64,000 nucleotides of DNA from Desulfobacterales bacterium (GCA_024226555.1 JAAELO010000575.1:1-64000), one strand, 5' to 3'. Positions 36,771 to 45,054 are shown, counted from the stretch's first letter. The notes: generated by a model not told the origin, from the letters alone. Program-made: numbers and translations.

Positions 36771-37133
36771 TTATGCCTTTTCTTGAATTTTTTCATCTAT
36801 TAGTTTTTTGAGTGATTTTGCAATTTTAGTTCTCTTTTTTTCAGACTTTAGGTGACCGGGAAGTCTTTCGTACCATCTCTGAACTTCCCAACGATCTGCC
36901 GATCCAATGTCAATCCTTGTACTAAGATGAATTTTCTTTGAGAAGTAATCCAAGCATTCTCTGGCTTGTTCCAAATCCATAAAAGTAAATGTAAAGTTGC
37001 ATTCTTCAACAAAGTAAACCCAAGCTTCACGTAGATTATCTCTGGTAAATTCTAAAAGTCCAATATGCCGGAATGAATCCATTTTGTCCTGATGTTTTAA
37101 AGGATCAAATCTTTCCTTCCAAACTTTTCCCAT
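36771..37133 (-). CDS. Conserved hypothetical protein, 120 aa
   Basis: Soluble, Lys/Glu-rich 120-residue protein starting MGKVWKERFDPLKHQDKMDSF. The middle has an aromatic-rich block (WVYFVEECNFTFTFMDLEQARECLDYFSKKIH), then WEVQRWYERLPGHLKSEKKR and a basic helical tail. No signal peptide, TM segment or catalytic motif is visible. A perfect AAGGAG five bases before the ATG supports it as a real gene. I do not recognise the family. Confidence 0.65.
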   Translation of the reverse strand: MGKVWKERFDPLKHQDKMDSFRHIGLLEFTRDNLREAWVYFVEECNFTFTFMDLEQARECLDYFSKKIHLSTRIDIGSADRWEVQRWYERLPGHLKSEKKRTKIAKSLKKLIDEKIQEKA

Positions 37134-37314
37134 TTCACTCCTTACGTATTTATAAACAATGAAAATGAATTGAATTTTTGTTTATAGACGCTATGTTCAA
37201 TCCCATTAGTTTGTTAAGTAAAAAACCTAATTTACAAGGTATTAATTTTTTTCCAGGCTTTGTGTCATACAAGTAGTATTTCCAATGTCTGGAAAAAAAT
37301 TATAACGCCGTAAA

Positions 37315-38625
37315 TTATGAATTTTTACGACACAAACGGACTTTTATTGAATTGGCGTGCCCGGATAATCCTTCTATATTAGCTAATCTAATAATATCTT
37401 CAGCTTCATTTTCAAGAGCTGCTCTTGAATACTGAATCAAACTTGTCTTCTTAATAAAGTTCTCAACAGAGAGTGCCGATGAAAATCTTGCAGTTCCTGC
37501 TGTTGGCAGAACATGGTTTGGCCCTGCTATATAATCACCCACAGGTTCTGGTGTATATTCACCCATAAATACTGCGCCAGCATTTTTGATCTTACCAAGA
37601 TAATCAAATGGGTTGTCTATCAATAACTCAAGGTGCTCAGGAGCTAATCTGTTTGAAAGCTCTATTGCTGTATCTATATCCGGAACCACAAGAATTGTTC
37701 CGTAATTATAAACAGACTCCCTTGCAATGTCTTCCCGGTCAAGCTCTTTAAGCTGCTTATCAAGCTCTTTAATAACTCTTACAGCGTAATCTTCTGAGGT
37801 TGTAACAAGAACTGCTGATGCCAGAACGTCATGTTCAGCCTGTGACAGAAGATCCGCTGCTGCAAATGCAGGGTCTGATTTTCCATCTGAAATAACCAAA
37901 ATCTCACTTGGTCCTGCTATCATATCAATTCCAGTTGAGCCGGAAATTATTTTCTTAGCTAATGTCACATAGATGTTTCCAGGTCCAACAATTACATCAA
38001 CTTTGTCAACCGTTTCTGTTCCATAAGATAGAGCTGCTATTGCCCAGGCACTTCCTGCTTTATATACTTTATCTATTCCAACCCTTTTTGCTGCAACAAG
38101 CATATAAGGGTTTATGGAACCATCTTCCATTGGTGGAGTCATTAGAGAAACATTTTTTACACCCGCAATTTTAGCAGGAATCCCGCCCATTAAGACAGAT
38201 GAAACAAGTGGTGTCTTTCCTCCGGTTGCTCCTGGTGCATAAACCCCTGCTGCATCAACAGGGTTGACCATCTGACCTGTGAAAACACCTTCTCTATCAC
38301 TTACAAACCATGATTTATCAAGTTGTCTTTCATGGAATTTTTGAATCTGAGTAACAGCACGCTCAAGAGATTTTTTGAACTCATCTTCCACAACCTCTTC
38401 AGCTTTTTTGAACTCACCTTCTGTAACAACAAGATCACTTATTTTAAGACTTTTAGCATCAAACCTGTTTGTATATTTAATTAATGCTTCGTCACCATTT
38501 TCTTTAACATCAGAAAGAATTTTAAGAACATCCTCATGGGTATCTTCAGAAAACCCAAGTCCTCTATCGATTATAGATTTAACTCTCTCTTCAGCTCTTT
38601 TTGACGGATATTCCAGTATTTCCAT
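37315..38625 (-). CDS. hisD: Histidinol dehydrogenase
   Basis: Zinc enzyme catalysing the last two oxidation steps of histidine biosynthesis. 436 residues, the standard length. Family blocks are YAPGATGGKTPLVSSVLMGGIPAKIAGV, DVIVGPGNIYVTLAKKIISGSTGIDMIAGPSEILVI, DLLSQAEHDVLASAVLVT (Zn ligands Gln and His), NRLAPEHLELL (catalytic Glu-His) and GDYIAGPNHVLPTAGTARFSSALSV. It is separated from other his genes and has a repeat end immediately upstream (38650-38666). Confidence 0.95.
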   Translation of the reverse strand: MEILEYPSKRAEERVKSIIDRGLGFSEDTHEDVLKILSDVKENGDEALIKYTNRFDAKSLKISDLVVTEGEFKKAEEVVEDEFKKSLERAVTQIQKFHERQLDKSWFVSDREGVFTGQMVNPVDAAGVYAPGATGGKTPLVSSVLMGGIPAKIAGVKNVSLMTPPMEDGSINPYMLVAAKRVGIDKVYKAGSAWAIAALSYGTETVDKVDVIVGPGNIYVTLAKKIISGSTGIDMIAGPSEILVISDGKSDPAFAAADLLSQAEHDVLASAVLVTTSEDYAVRVIKELDKQLKELDREDIARESVYNYGTILVVPDIDTAIELSNRLAPEHLELLIDNPFDYLGKIKNAGAVFMGEYTPEPVGDYIAGPNHVLPTAGTARFSSALSVENFIKKTSLIQYSRAALENEAEDIIRLANIEGLSGHANSIKVRLCRKNS

Positions 38626-38649
38626 AACGTTACTCTCATTTCTGTTGAT

Positions 38650-38666
38650 AATTATTAGAGATTCCC
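38650..38666. repeat. Solo end of the palindromic element
   Basis: AATTATTAGAGATTCCC just upstream of hisD, without a matching partner end nearby. Copy E starts about 180 bp further on. Confidence 0.5.
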
Positions 38667-38848
38667 TTTAATAAAAAATAAAATGACAACATAATACCAA
38701 AATTGTAATAAGGCAATCCTAAACTGTTGAAATTATGATACTCTCGGAATTTTTCAGGGGTTAGAAGATAAGATACATAAATATTGAATATTTAAAAAAT
38801 GTTTTTTTTTACTTAACGTTTGTAAAAACCTACATTTTATAAACTATA

Positions 38849-38977
38849 GGGAACCTCTAATAATTGCTTTTTGATTGAAATACAAGGCTGAGAAAAAAAT
38901 AATGGGCTGATTTTACAACAATTCTTTTTTTTGAGAAACGCAGTAGTTCGGTCAAAAAGCAATTATTAGAGATTCCC
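38849..38977. repeat. Palindromic interspersed element, copy E
   Basis: A 129-bp element with ends GGGAACCTCTAATAATTGC and GCAATTATTAGAGATTCCC. The internal ATACAAGGC and AACGCAGTAGTTCGGTCAAAA blocks match copy F. Together with the solo end it accounts for most of the 362 bp between hisD and the next gene; the remainder is A+T-rich with no gene seen. Confidence 0.85.
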
Positions 38978-38987
38978 TGTATTTTTT

Positions 38988-39659
38988 TTAATAACTTTTC
39001 TTAATAATAAATTTCACGGTCTCTTTCAAAGTATACCTTTCTGTTTTTTCAGTGTCTTCAATTTCATACTGTTTCTCTTTAATGAGAATATCACTTACTC
39101 CATCACCATTAAGGTCTTTATATATAACATCAGACTTCATGTGGTAACTTCCGCTTCCCATATAATCACTTTCTAAAATCTGCCTGCTGAAAACATTACT
39201 AAGTCTGTTTCCTTTGAGATGGTATACATTGAGGTACTCTTCAGCATTTCCTCTCTGGGCAAAGGAATATAAAGCAACGATGTTTGCAGTGTTTCCAACA
39301 GTTATTACCCTTTGAATTTTCTGGTTGGGAGCTCTGAATTTCAACAAATAGGCTCCATTTTTTAAAATTAAAAGGCCTCCATAATTATAGTGATCCATCT
39401 GTGTTGCAACACTTGGATTATTAATTTCGTTCCAGGAATAAACAGTATAATTTTCACCTGATAGTTCAAATTTTTTCTCAGATTTTGCAGAAAGAAACCA
39501 TCCATCTTTCATTGTTCCCTCTTTTTTTTCAAATGAGGGATAAACATGGTTTGCAATTAAAAGGCTTTTTGCATCTGATGTGTGGATAGCAAACTCTTCA
39601 GCGTATACAGTAGACATAATAATGCTTAAAAAGATCAGAATGAGGGGAGCGGATTTCAT
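38988..39659 (-). CDS. Secreted hypothetical protein, 223 aa
   Basis: Protein with a Sec signal peptide (about 1-20, cleavage near VYAEE). The mature part is rich in beta-strand-forming residues, and the C-terminal half contains DVIYKDLNGDGVSDILI, an FG-GAP/VCBS-like Ca-binding loop. The ATG is preceded by GGAGG. It is divergent from the orp-like cluster. I do not recognise the family; an extracellular or periplasmic beta-structured protein is the most that can be said. Confidence 0.6.
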   Translation of the reverse strand: MKSAPLILIFLSIIMSTVYAEEFAIHTSDAKSLLIANHVYPSFEKKEGTMKDGWFLSAKSEKKFELSGENYTVYSWNEINNPSVATQMDHYNYGGLLILKNGAYLLKFRAPNQKIQRVITVGNTANIVALYSFAQRGNAEEYLNVYHLKGNRLSNVFSRQILESDYMGSGSYHMKSDVIYKDLNGDGVSDILIKEKQYEIEDTEKTERYTLKETVKFIIKKSY

Positions 39660-39763
39660 TTAACCTCCAAAAAAATACTAAACAATCTGATTAAAAATTC
39701 ATTTTAACAAAATTATATCTTTTCTGATAGCGATTTATTTTATTTATTCCTTTATTTTTTATA

Positions 39764-39811
39764 GACGCATTTGTGCGACGTTTCTTTTTTGCATCGAAGC
39801 ATATGTGCGAC
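39764..39811. promoter_or_regulatory. Tandem upstream activator sites of the orp-like cluster
   Basis: Two direct copies of GMMGCATWTGTGCGAC: GACGCATTTGTGCGAC (39764-39779) and GAAGCATATGTGCGAC (39796-39811). They start 32 bp apart, three helical turns, and each contains an imperfect GCAY-ATGTGC dyad. They sit about 66-113 bp upstream of the -24/-12 element. Confidence 0.7.
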
Positions 39812-39876
39812 TTTGATTGAAATCATACCACCCAATAAGAACTGTACATTCTGCTACTTACACAGTTTCTGCATAA

Positions 39877-39892
39877 TGGCACTCCAATTGCA
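39877..39892 (+). promoter_or_regulatory. Consensus sigma-54 (-24/-12) promoter
   Basis: TGGCAC-N5-TTGCA, an exact match to the sigma-54 consensus, 27 bp before the first ATG of the cluster. The predicted transcription start lies within about 15 bp of the ATG's GGAGAG ribosome binding site. Confidence 0.88.
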
Positions 39893-39918
39893 AATCATAA
39901 AATGAAAGGAGAGTTTTT

Positions 39919-40293
39919 ATGGTGACAGCCATCACAATCTGGGGTGACAGAATATCACCTGTTTTTGATTCAGCAAGTGCAATCCTGATTGTTGAAATTA
40001 TTGAAAACAGAATTGTTAATAGATCAACAGAAATGTTTTCACCTGGATTCCTTAACGTTCTTACAAAAAGATTAAATGAACTAAATGTTTCAACTATTAT
40101 ATGTGGTGCTATTTCAGAAGCACCAGCACATACGATTGAGAATAAAGGGTTTCATCTAATACCTTTTATAACTGGTTCTGTTACGGAAGTATTACTTAAT
40201 TATGAAAAAGGAGAATCAATTACACCAAAGTTTCTGATGCCCGGTTGCAAATGCCAAAAAAGAAAAAGAGGCAGATGTTGTAAAAACCGATAA
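39919..40293 (+). CDS. NifX/orange-protein-fold protein, cysteine-rich tail
   Basis: Protein of 124 residues of the dinitrogenase Fe-Mo cofactor-binding (NifX/NifB C-terminal/MTH1175) fold: AITIWGDRISPVFDSASAILIVEI, STIICGAISEAP and a later FITGSVTEVL. The C-terminus is a basic Cys cluster (MPGCKCQKRKRGRCCKNR) that could bind a metal or nucleic acid. First gene of a tightly packed operon behind a sigma-54 promoter. SD AAAGGAG at 39903-39909. Desulfovibrio orp loci encode comparable proteins; the specific role is unknown. Confidence 0.8.
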   Translation: MVTAITIWGDRISPVFDSASAILIVEIIENRIVNRSTEMFSPGFLNVLTKRLNELNVSTIICGAISEAPAHTIENKGFHLIPFITGSVTEVLLNYEKGESITPKFLMPGCKCQKRKRGRCCKNR

Positions 40294-40305
40294 AAGGAGG
40301 AATTT

Positions 40306-40491
40306 ATGCAGGGTTTTCGATTAAAGCAGAATAGAAAAAACAAAAATCTAAGGTTTAAAAACAGAAGAAACAGATTTTCACAGCAATTAAGATGCAGAGG
40401 TAATGACAATCAACCAAAGGGAGACCTTTTAAACTCAAAGTTTGAAAGGTTTGAGAATTCCGAACAGAAAAATGAGGATGAGGACGAGTAA
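40306..40491 (+). CDS. Small basic protein in the orp-like operon, 61 aa
   Basis: A 61-residue protein with an Arg/Lys/Asn-rich first half (QGFRLKQNRKNKNLRFKNRR) and an acidic C-terminal tail. AAAGGAGG five bases before the ATG and packing between neighbours (12 bp upstream, 0 bp to the next start) argue that it is translated. Small Arg-rich proteins of the DUF5320 kind often accompany NifX-fold genes, and this may be a relative, but similarity is too weak to name it. Confidence 0.6.
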   Translation: MQGFRLKQNRKNKNLRFKNRRNRFSQQLRCRGNDNQPKGDLLNSKFERFENSEQKNEDEDE

Positions 40492-40878
40492 ATGGCACTT
40501 ACTTTGATAGTAGGAAGTAATAAAAATTTTGATACTCTTTCAGGGTCTTTAAAGAGATGTTTTGAAGTTATTACAGTCTCCTCATATGGAGTTGCAATGA
40601 ATATAGCTTCAGAACTTGCGATTGATCTTCTGGTTGTTGATGAAAACCTTTCTGGAATAGATGGGCTTAAAATAATAAAAGAAGTAACTAACATAAATCC
40701 TTTTATAAACACAGCGCTGGTTAGTTCACTTTCTCCTGAAGAGTTCCATGATGTGAGTGAGGGCCTGGGTATTATTATGCAACTGTCAACCTCACCCACC
40801 TTGGAAGAAGCAAATATTCTTGTAGAAAAATTTAATGAGATCTTAACTCTTACCGCAACTAACGGAAGTCATATATGA
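40492..40878 (+). CDS. Degenerate stand-alone receiver-like protein
   Basis: Protein of 128 residues with the alternating strand/helix pattern of a response-regulator receiver. A possible phospho-acceptor Asp50 lies in DLLVVDENLSGIDGLKI, and Ser78/Ser79 occupy the switch position. The acidic pair after strand 1 is replaced by GSNKN and the invariant Lys after strand 5 by Ser/Thr (QLSTSP), so phosphorylation is doubtful. More likely a protein-interaction module within the orp-like complex. It starts directly after the preceding stop, and its last 4 bp overlap the next gene (ATGA). Confidence 0.7.
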   Translation: MALTLIVGSNKNFDTLSGSLKRCFEVITVSSYGVAMNIASELAIDLLVVDENLSGIDGLKIIKEVTNINPFINTALVSSLSPEEFHDVSEGLGIIMQLSTSPTLEEANILVEKFNEILTLTATNGSHI

Positions 40879-41717
40879 TTATTAGTGTAGCCAGTGGAAA
40901 AGGTGGAACAGGAAAAACGACGGTTTCAACGAATCTAGCATATTCTGTTCAGGATGCAACTATCCTTGATTGTGATGTGGAAGCACCCAATGCTCATCTT
41001 TTTCTCAAACCTGTAATAAAAGATGTTGTTAAAGCACATGTAACCATTCCAAAAGTCGATGAAAAGATATGTAACCTGTGTAAAAAATGCATGGATATAT
41101 GCCAGTTCAGTGCAATCGCTGTGATCGGAAAATCGTTATTAGTGTTCCCTGAACTTTGTCATAGTTGCATGGGCTGTTTTGAGGTGTGCCCTGAAGATGC
41201 ATTAATCAAAGATAAAAGATTGATTGGATCAGTTGAGAGTGGCAAAAGTGAAGATCTTAACTTTATAAAAGGTATCCTCAAAACAGGGGAATCTATGTCT
41301 CCACCCCTTATAAAAAGAGTTAGGGAGCATCAAAGAAAAAAAGTAAACATTATAGATGCACCTCCCGGGACATCCTGTCCTGTTATCGCTTCGATGACCG
41401 GAGCCGATTTTGTTCTTATGGTCACCGAACCAACCCCATTTGGAATGCATGATCTGAAACTTGCAGTAGAAGCTGTCAAACTCCTCAATATTCCCTACGG
41501 TATAGTCATAAACAGGTCGGGCAAGGGAGATAATGAGGTCAATAAATATGCTGAAAAGGAAAATATTCCGGTTTTAATGGAAATTCCTTTTGATAGAAAA
41601 ATAGCTGAACTCTATTCAAATGGAGAAATTCTGGCAAAAGAACCAGTTTGGAAAAGAAAATTTAAAGATCTTTTTAATAAAATTAGTAAATTAGCAGAGA
41701 AAGAGGCCGCCATATGA
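40875..41717 (+). CDS. MinD/Mrp-family ATPase with inserted 2[4Fe-4S] ferredoxin domain (first)
   Basis: Protein of 280 residues. A deviant Walker A KGGTGKTT (10-17) begins a MinD/Mrp-type P-loop fold. Two CxxCxxCxxxC clusters are inserted at C66/C69/C72/C76 and C95/C98/C101/C105. The ATPase core resumes with IIDAPPGTSCPVIASMTGADFVLMVTEPTPFGMHDL. Such Fe-S ATPases occur in pairs in Desulfovibrio orp loci. Relatives of the Mrp/NBP35 group assemble or transfer Fe-S or mixed-metal clusters, so a role in building the Mo/Cu-type cluster of an orange protein is a reasonable inference. Overlaps both neighbours by 4 bp. Confidence 0.88.
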   Translation: MIISVASGKGGTGKTTVSTNLAYSVQDATILDCDVEAPNAHLFLKPVIKDVVKAHVTIPKVDEKICNLCKKCMDICQFSAIAVIGKSLLVFPELCHSCMGCFEVCPEDALIKDKRLIGSVESGKSEDLNFIKGILKTGESMSPPLIKRVREHQRKKVNIIDAPPGTSCPVIASMTGADFVLMVTEPTPFGMHDLKLAVEAVKLLNIPYGIVINRSGKGDNEVNKYAEKENIPVLMEIPFDRKIAELYSNGEILAKEPVWKRKFKDLFNKISKLAEKEAAI

Positions 41718-42619
41718 AAGAATTAGTTGTTTTAAGTGGTAAAGGCGGCACTGGAAAAACGAGTATTACCGCATCCCTTTCATATTTTGCAGAAGACAAA
41801 GTTCTTTGTGATGCTGATGTGGATGCATCAAACCTTCATCTGCTTCTTAATCCGGATATTATTGAAAGATATGAATTTGAGGGTGGTAAAGAAGCATCAA
41901 TTTTAGAAGAGGATTGCACAAGGTGTGGAATTTGTATTGATCTTTGTAAATTTGGAGCCATCAAAGACTTCAGAATCGACCCTATCCTTTGTGAAGGATG
42001 TTCTGTTTGTTTTAATTTCTGTCCTGATGATGCGATTGATTTTGAAACAAAGGTCTGTGGGGAATGGTTTATGTCAAATACCCGCTTTGGTCGATTAGTA
42101 CATGCAAGACTTGGAATAGCAGAGGAAAACTCTGGTAAATTAGTAACAAAAGTAAGATCTGCAGCCAGAGAGTACGCAAAAAATAACAATATTGAACTTA
42201 TTATTACCGATGGTCCTCCAGGTACAGGATGCCCTGTTATAGCCTCCATGAGCAATGCCTCACTAATCTTGCTTGTAACAGAGCCAACTGTATCTGGACA
42301 CCACGATTTTTTAAGAATTGCAGACCTTGCAGAGCATTTTAAAATTCCACACCTGCTCTGTGTTAATAAATTTGATCTCAATATTGATAAAACACTTGAG
42401 ATCGAGAATGAAGCAAAGAAACGGGGAATACCCGTTTTAAACAGAATTCCTTTTGATCCGATCTTCACAGATGCCATGGTAGAGCAGAAAACAGTTGTGG
42501 AATTTGCACCAAATTCTTCAATTTTAGAGGAGTTAAAAAGGCTTTATGATGAAATTTTTTCATCAGTTAACGAAATAAAAAATAAAAAAATAGAACTTAT
42601 AAAATTAGAGGAGAAGTAG
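41714..42619 (+). CDS. MinD/Mrp-family ATPase with inserted 2[4Fe-4S] ferredoxin domain (second)
   Basis: Protein of 301 residues, paralogous to the preceding one. Deviant Walker A SGKGGTGKTS (8-17); ferredoxin cysteines C68/C71/C74/C78 and C93/C96/C99/C103; then IITDGPPGTGCPVIASMSNASLILLVTEPTVSGHHDFLRI. The two proteins probably form a heterodimer, as proposed for orp ATPases. It starts by ATGA overlap with the first, and the next gene begins immediately after its stop, so expression is tightly coupled. Confidence 0.88.
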   Translation: MKELVVLSGKGGTGKTSITASLSYFAEDKVLCDADVDASNLHLLLNPDIIERYEFEGGKEASILEEDCTRCGICIDLCKFGAIKDFRIDPILCEGCSVCFNFCPDDAIDFETKVCGEWFMSNTRFGRLVHARLGIAEENSGKLVTKVRSAAREYAKNNNIELIITDGPPGTGCPVIASMSNASLILLVTEPTVSGHHDFLRIADLAEHFKIPHLLCVNKFDLNIDKTLEIENEAKKRGIPVLNRIPFDPIFTDAMVEQKTVVEFAPNSSILEELKRLYDEIFSSVNEIKNKKIELIKLEEK

Positions 42620-43000
42620 ATGAAAGATGGAAGAATAGCAATCCCTTCCAATGGTGAAGGTGGCCTTGAGGGAACAAGATCCGGACATTTTGGACATTGT
42701 GATGTTTTTACTTTTGTAGATGTTAAAGATGGTGAAATTATAAATACTGAAGTTTTAAAAAATGAAGGTCATGTACAGGGTGGATGCATGGTTCCCGTTA
42801 ATCTTCTTTCAAGCCATAATGTAAAAGCCCTTATTGTTGGTGGAATTGGCATGAGGCCTCTCATGGGTTTTAAACAGGTCGGAATCGACGTTTACCACGA
42901 TGGTGAAAGAATGGATATAAAACCTGTTGTTGAAGATTTAATTAATGGAACACTGGCAGCAATTAAAGATGATCAGGTATGTGGTGGCGGCCAACATTGA
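42620..43000 (+). CDS. NifX-fold protein with Gly/Cys/His tail
   Basis: Protein of 126 residues: RIAIPSNGEGGLEGTRSGHFGHCDVFTFVDV is the N-terminus of the NifX/NifB-C-terminal fold, with HFGHC as the potential metal ligands, followed by GGCMVPVNLL and GGIGMRPLMGFKQVGIDVY. The C-terminus VCGGGQH supplies further possible ligands. It begins directly at the preceding stop. Likely cluster or cofactor carrier in the same complex. Confidence 0.82.
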   Translation: MKDGRIAIPSNGEGGLEGTRSGHFGHCDVFTFVDVKDGEIINTEVLKNEGHVQGGCMVPVNLLSSHNVKALIVGGIGMRPLMGFKQVGIDVYHDGERMDIKPVVEDLINGTLAAIKDDQVCGGGQH

Positions 43001-43060
43001 TAACGACTTGATTTTGATTAATACAAAATAAAGAGTAAGCTTTGAACTCTTTTTAATAAA

Positions 43061-43268
43061 GGAAACCCTCTAAGAAATAAAAACACGACAACAATGAAAA
43101 GCAAACATAATTTTGCCGTTTTTGTTTTTATATTATTTCGTCCGAGGTTATCATAACTAATTAGGATTTTGAGATGAAATACAAGGCATAAAAGAGTGAA
43201 GACGTATGTCTTTTTATACTTCGAACTCTTTTTAACACAGTATTTCGCCCAAAAGACAATTATTAAAG
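43061..43268. repeat. Palindromic interspersed element, variant copy
   Basis: Left end GGAAACCCTCTAAGAAATAA, right end CAATTATTAAAGG. Inside, ATACAAGGCATAAAAGAGTG and ACTTCGAACTC pair imperfectly. It sits inside the orp-like cluster, between the fifth ORF-dense block and the final gene, and its right end abuts that gene's ribosome binding site. Confidence 0.55.
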
Positions 43269-43276
43269 GAGTGAAC

Positions 43277-43636
43277 ATGAAAATTGCTGTTACCTCTCAA
43301 GGTGCTACCCTTGAATCCAAAATGGACCCAAGGTTTGGAAGAGCAGCTTACATAATGATCGTTGATAGTGAAACAATGGCTTTTGAAGTATTTGATAATA
43401 GTGAAAATGCAAATGCTCTGAAAGGTGCAGGTATTAAGACTTCAGTTCTGATATCTGAAAATGGTGCAAAAGTCCTTCTTACAGGCTATTGTGGCCCTAA
43501 TGCTTTTAAAACTCTTCATACCGGAGGTTTAAAAGTAGTAAATGATGTAAATGGTTCTGTCAAGGAAGCTGTTTTGGCTTTTAATGATGGAATTTTTACC
43601 TATTCAGAGGGCCCAAACAAAGACGGACATTGGTAA
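43277..43636 (+). CDS. Orange-protein-like (MTH1175/NifX fold) protein
   Basis: Protein of 119 residues beginning MKIAVTSQGATLESKMDPRFGRAAYIMIVD, which is the typical N-terminus of the orange-protein/MTH1175 group; SENGAKVLLTGYCGPNAFKTL follows. In Desulfovibrio this protein binds a S-Mo-Cu cluster and is the core of the Orp complex. The frame is open upstream to 43196, but the ATG at 43277 with AAAGGAGTG gives the family start. Separated from the preceding gene by 276 bp of repeat and ended by a strong terminator. Confidence 0.82.
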   Translation: MKIAVTSQGATLESKMDPRFGRAAYIMIVDSETMAFEVFDNSENANALKGAGIKTSVLISENGAKVLLTGYCGPNAFKTLHTGGLKVVNDVNGSVKEAVLAFNDGIFTYSEGPNKDGHW

Positions 43637-43644
43637 AACTCCCT

Positions 43645-43681
43645 AAAAAACCTCTGGTGAATTTATTCACCGGGGGTTTTT
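43645..43681 (+). terminator. Terminator of the orp-like cluster
   Basis: AAAACCTCTGGTGAA / TTCACCGGGGGTTTT stem with a short TTA loop and T run, 11 bp after the last stop. Confidence 0.85.
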
Positions 43682-44005
43682 GCAAATCATTTCAAAAAAA
43701 TCGTGTTTTTTGGTCTTGCCCCATCTAAATTTTTAGTTTTTGTAAAAAACCCTGAATATTTTTCACAAAGCCAGCGCTATTTTAAGCATATATTCTACTC
43801 TGAAAAACAGAGGTCTTTGAAATAAATTGGTTCTAACAAAACATGACCTTAATATAACCAGGCCAACCTTTATATTGGAATAGGACTATCCAGATTTTTT
43901 ATTGATCATTTCCAGTATTTGTAGTTAAATATAAATGATTCTTAAAAATATTCAATACAACCTTAGACAATAAAAAAGTATTTTTATTAAAAATAGTGGG
44001 TCTAC
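43682..44005. other. Intergenic region, no gene seen
   Basis: 324 bp of A+T-rich sequence between the orp-like terminator and a binding-protein gene. No promoter consensus, hairpin of note or ribosome-binding-site-supported frame was found. Confidence 0.5.
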
Positions 44006-44755
44006 ATGCGAATTTTACTTACTTTCTTTATTATATTTCTCTGTTTTTCAAATGTTTATGCTCAAAACTGCAAGGAACTAAGAGTATCTGGAGCTGTGGG
44101 ATGGAACCCTATAGTAGTTAAAAATAAGAACGAAATAGCTGGTATCGCCTATGATTTAGCTAAAGAGATTGGTAGGAAATTAGATATACCTGTTAAATTC
44201 ATAAATCTCCCCTGGAAACGCATGCTGCGATATCTTAAGCAAGGGGAAATTGATGTCATTTTAGGTATATACTGGACGAAAAAAAGGTCTGAAATTTATC
44301 ATTATTCCTCATCATTTTTACAAAATGAAACCAGAATTTTTGTTCTTAAAAAAAAGAGATTCTCCTTCAAAAAGTTTGAAGACTTGATCGGCCTAAGGGG
44401 AGATATTCCACCTGGTGGTAGTTTTGGAGATAAATTCGATAAATATTCAAAAAAATATCTGACTATTAGTGAAGTTAAAGATAAACATGCAAGAATCAAA
44501 AGGCTCCTCCTGGGACGTAGTCACTATTTTGTCTCAGATTACTATGACTCTGCGTTCTTTCTTCACAAAAAGGGCCTGAATGATAAAATAGTCCCCTTAC
44601 CCAAGGTTATATCAAAAATACAAGTCTATTTTGCGATCTCCAGAAAATCAAAATGCCCAAATATTGCTGCAGACATTACTAACTATATTGAGAGATTTAA
44701 AAATGATGGCACATTAAAATCTTTTAAAAACAAGTATCGTCTCAAACATCATTAA
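44006..44755 (+). CDS. Periplasmic amino-acid-type binding protein (SBP family 3), paralog 1
   Basis: Protein of 249 residues with a signal peptide (cleavage near VYAQN, residue 20). The mature protein has the solute-binding family 3 layout: GIAYDLAKEIGRKLDIPVKFINLPWKRMLRYLKQGEIDVILGIYWTKKR and a conserved GDIPPGGSFGDKFDKYSKK block. No permease or ATPase gene is nearby, so it may feed a remote ABC transporter or a sensor kinase. It is highly similar over its whole length to the protein at 59479-60231. Confidence 0.8.
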   Translation: MRILLTFFIIFLCFSNVYAQNCKELRVSGAVGWNPIVVKNKNEIAGIAYDLAKEIGRKLDIPVKFINLPWKRMLRYLKQGEIDVILGIYWTKKRSEIYHYSSSFLQNETRIFVLKKKRFSFKKFEDLIGLRGDIPPGGSFGDKFDKYSKKYLTISEVKDKHARIKRLLLGRSHYFVSDYYDSAFFLHKKGLNDKIVPLPKVISKIQVYFAISRKSKCPNIAADITNYIERFKNDGTLKSFKNKYRLKHH

Positions 44756-44772
44756 ATTGAAAAGTTAAACCT

Positions 44773-45054
44773 ATGCTTTGTGAACATCTGAAAGAAATTG
44801 AAGAAGAAATTATAAACAACGATTACACCGAAACATTCCGGGGAAAGTCATGGACTGACAACTGTAGGGAATGGGTCTATTTTGATGTTGTTTTGGATTT
44901 AAAAAAATTAAATGAAAATTTTAAGTTAAATCCCTGTATTGAATTTCATGAGAATACAGATCCAAGATCTGGCCTTGAGAAAGGTCTTTTTTGTTCAAAA
45001 TGTCAGGATGGAATAATGGGAAATATTTCAGGAGAAGAAACCTTTCCTGCATGA
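44773..45054 (+). CDS. Conserved small protein of unknown function (Cys/His ligands)
   Basis: Protein of 93 residues: CEHLKEIEEEI at the start, TFRGKSWTDNCREWVYFDVVLDLKKL in the middle, and IEFHENTDPRSGLEKGLFCSKCQDGIMG near the end. I know this pattern as a small conserved protein found in several phyla; the spaced Cys and His residues suggest a metal site, but no function is established. It starts 17 bp after the binding-protein gene, so possibly cotranscribed. Confidence 0.65.
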   Translation: MLCEHLKEIEEEIINNDYTETFRGKSWTDNCREWVYFDVVLDLKKLNENFKLNPCIEFHENTDPRSGLEKGLFCSKCQDGIMGNISGEETFPA

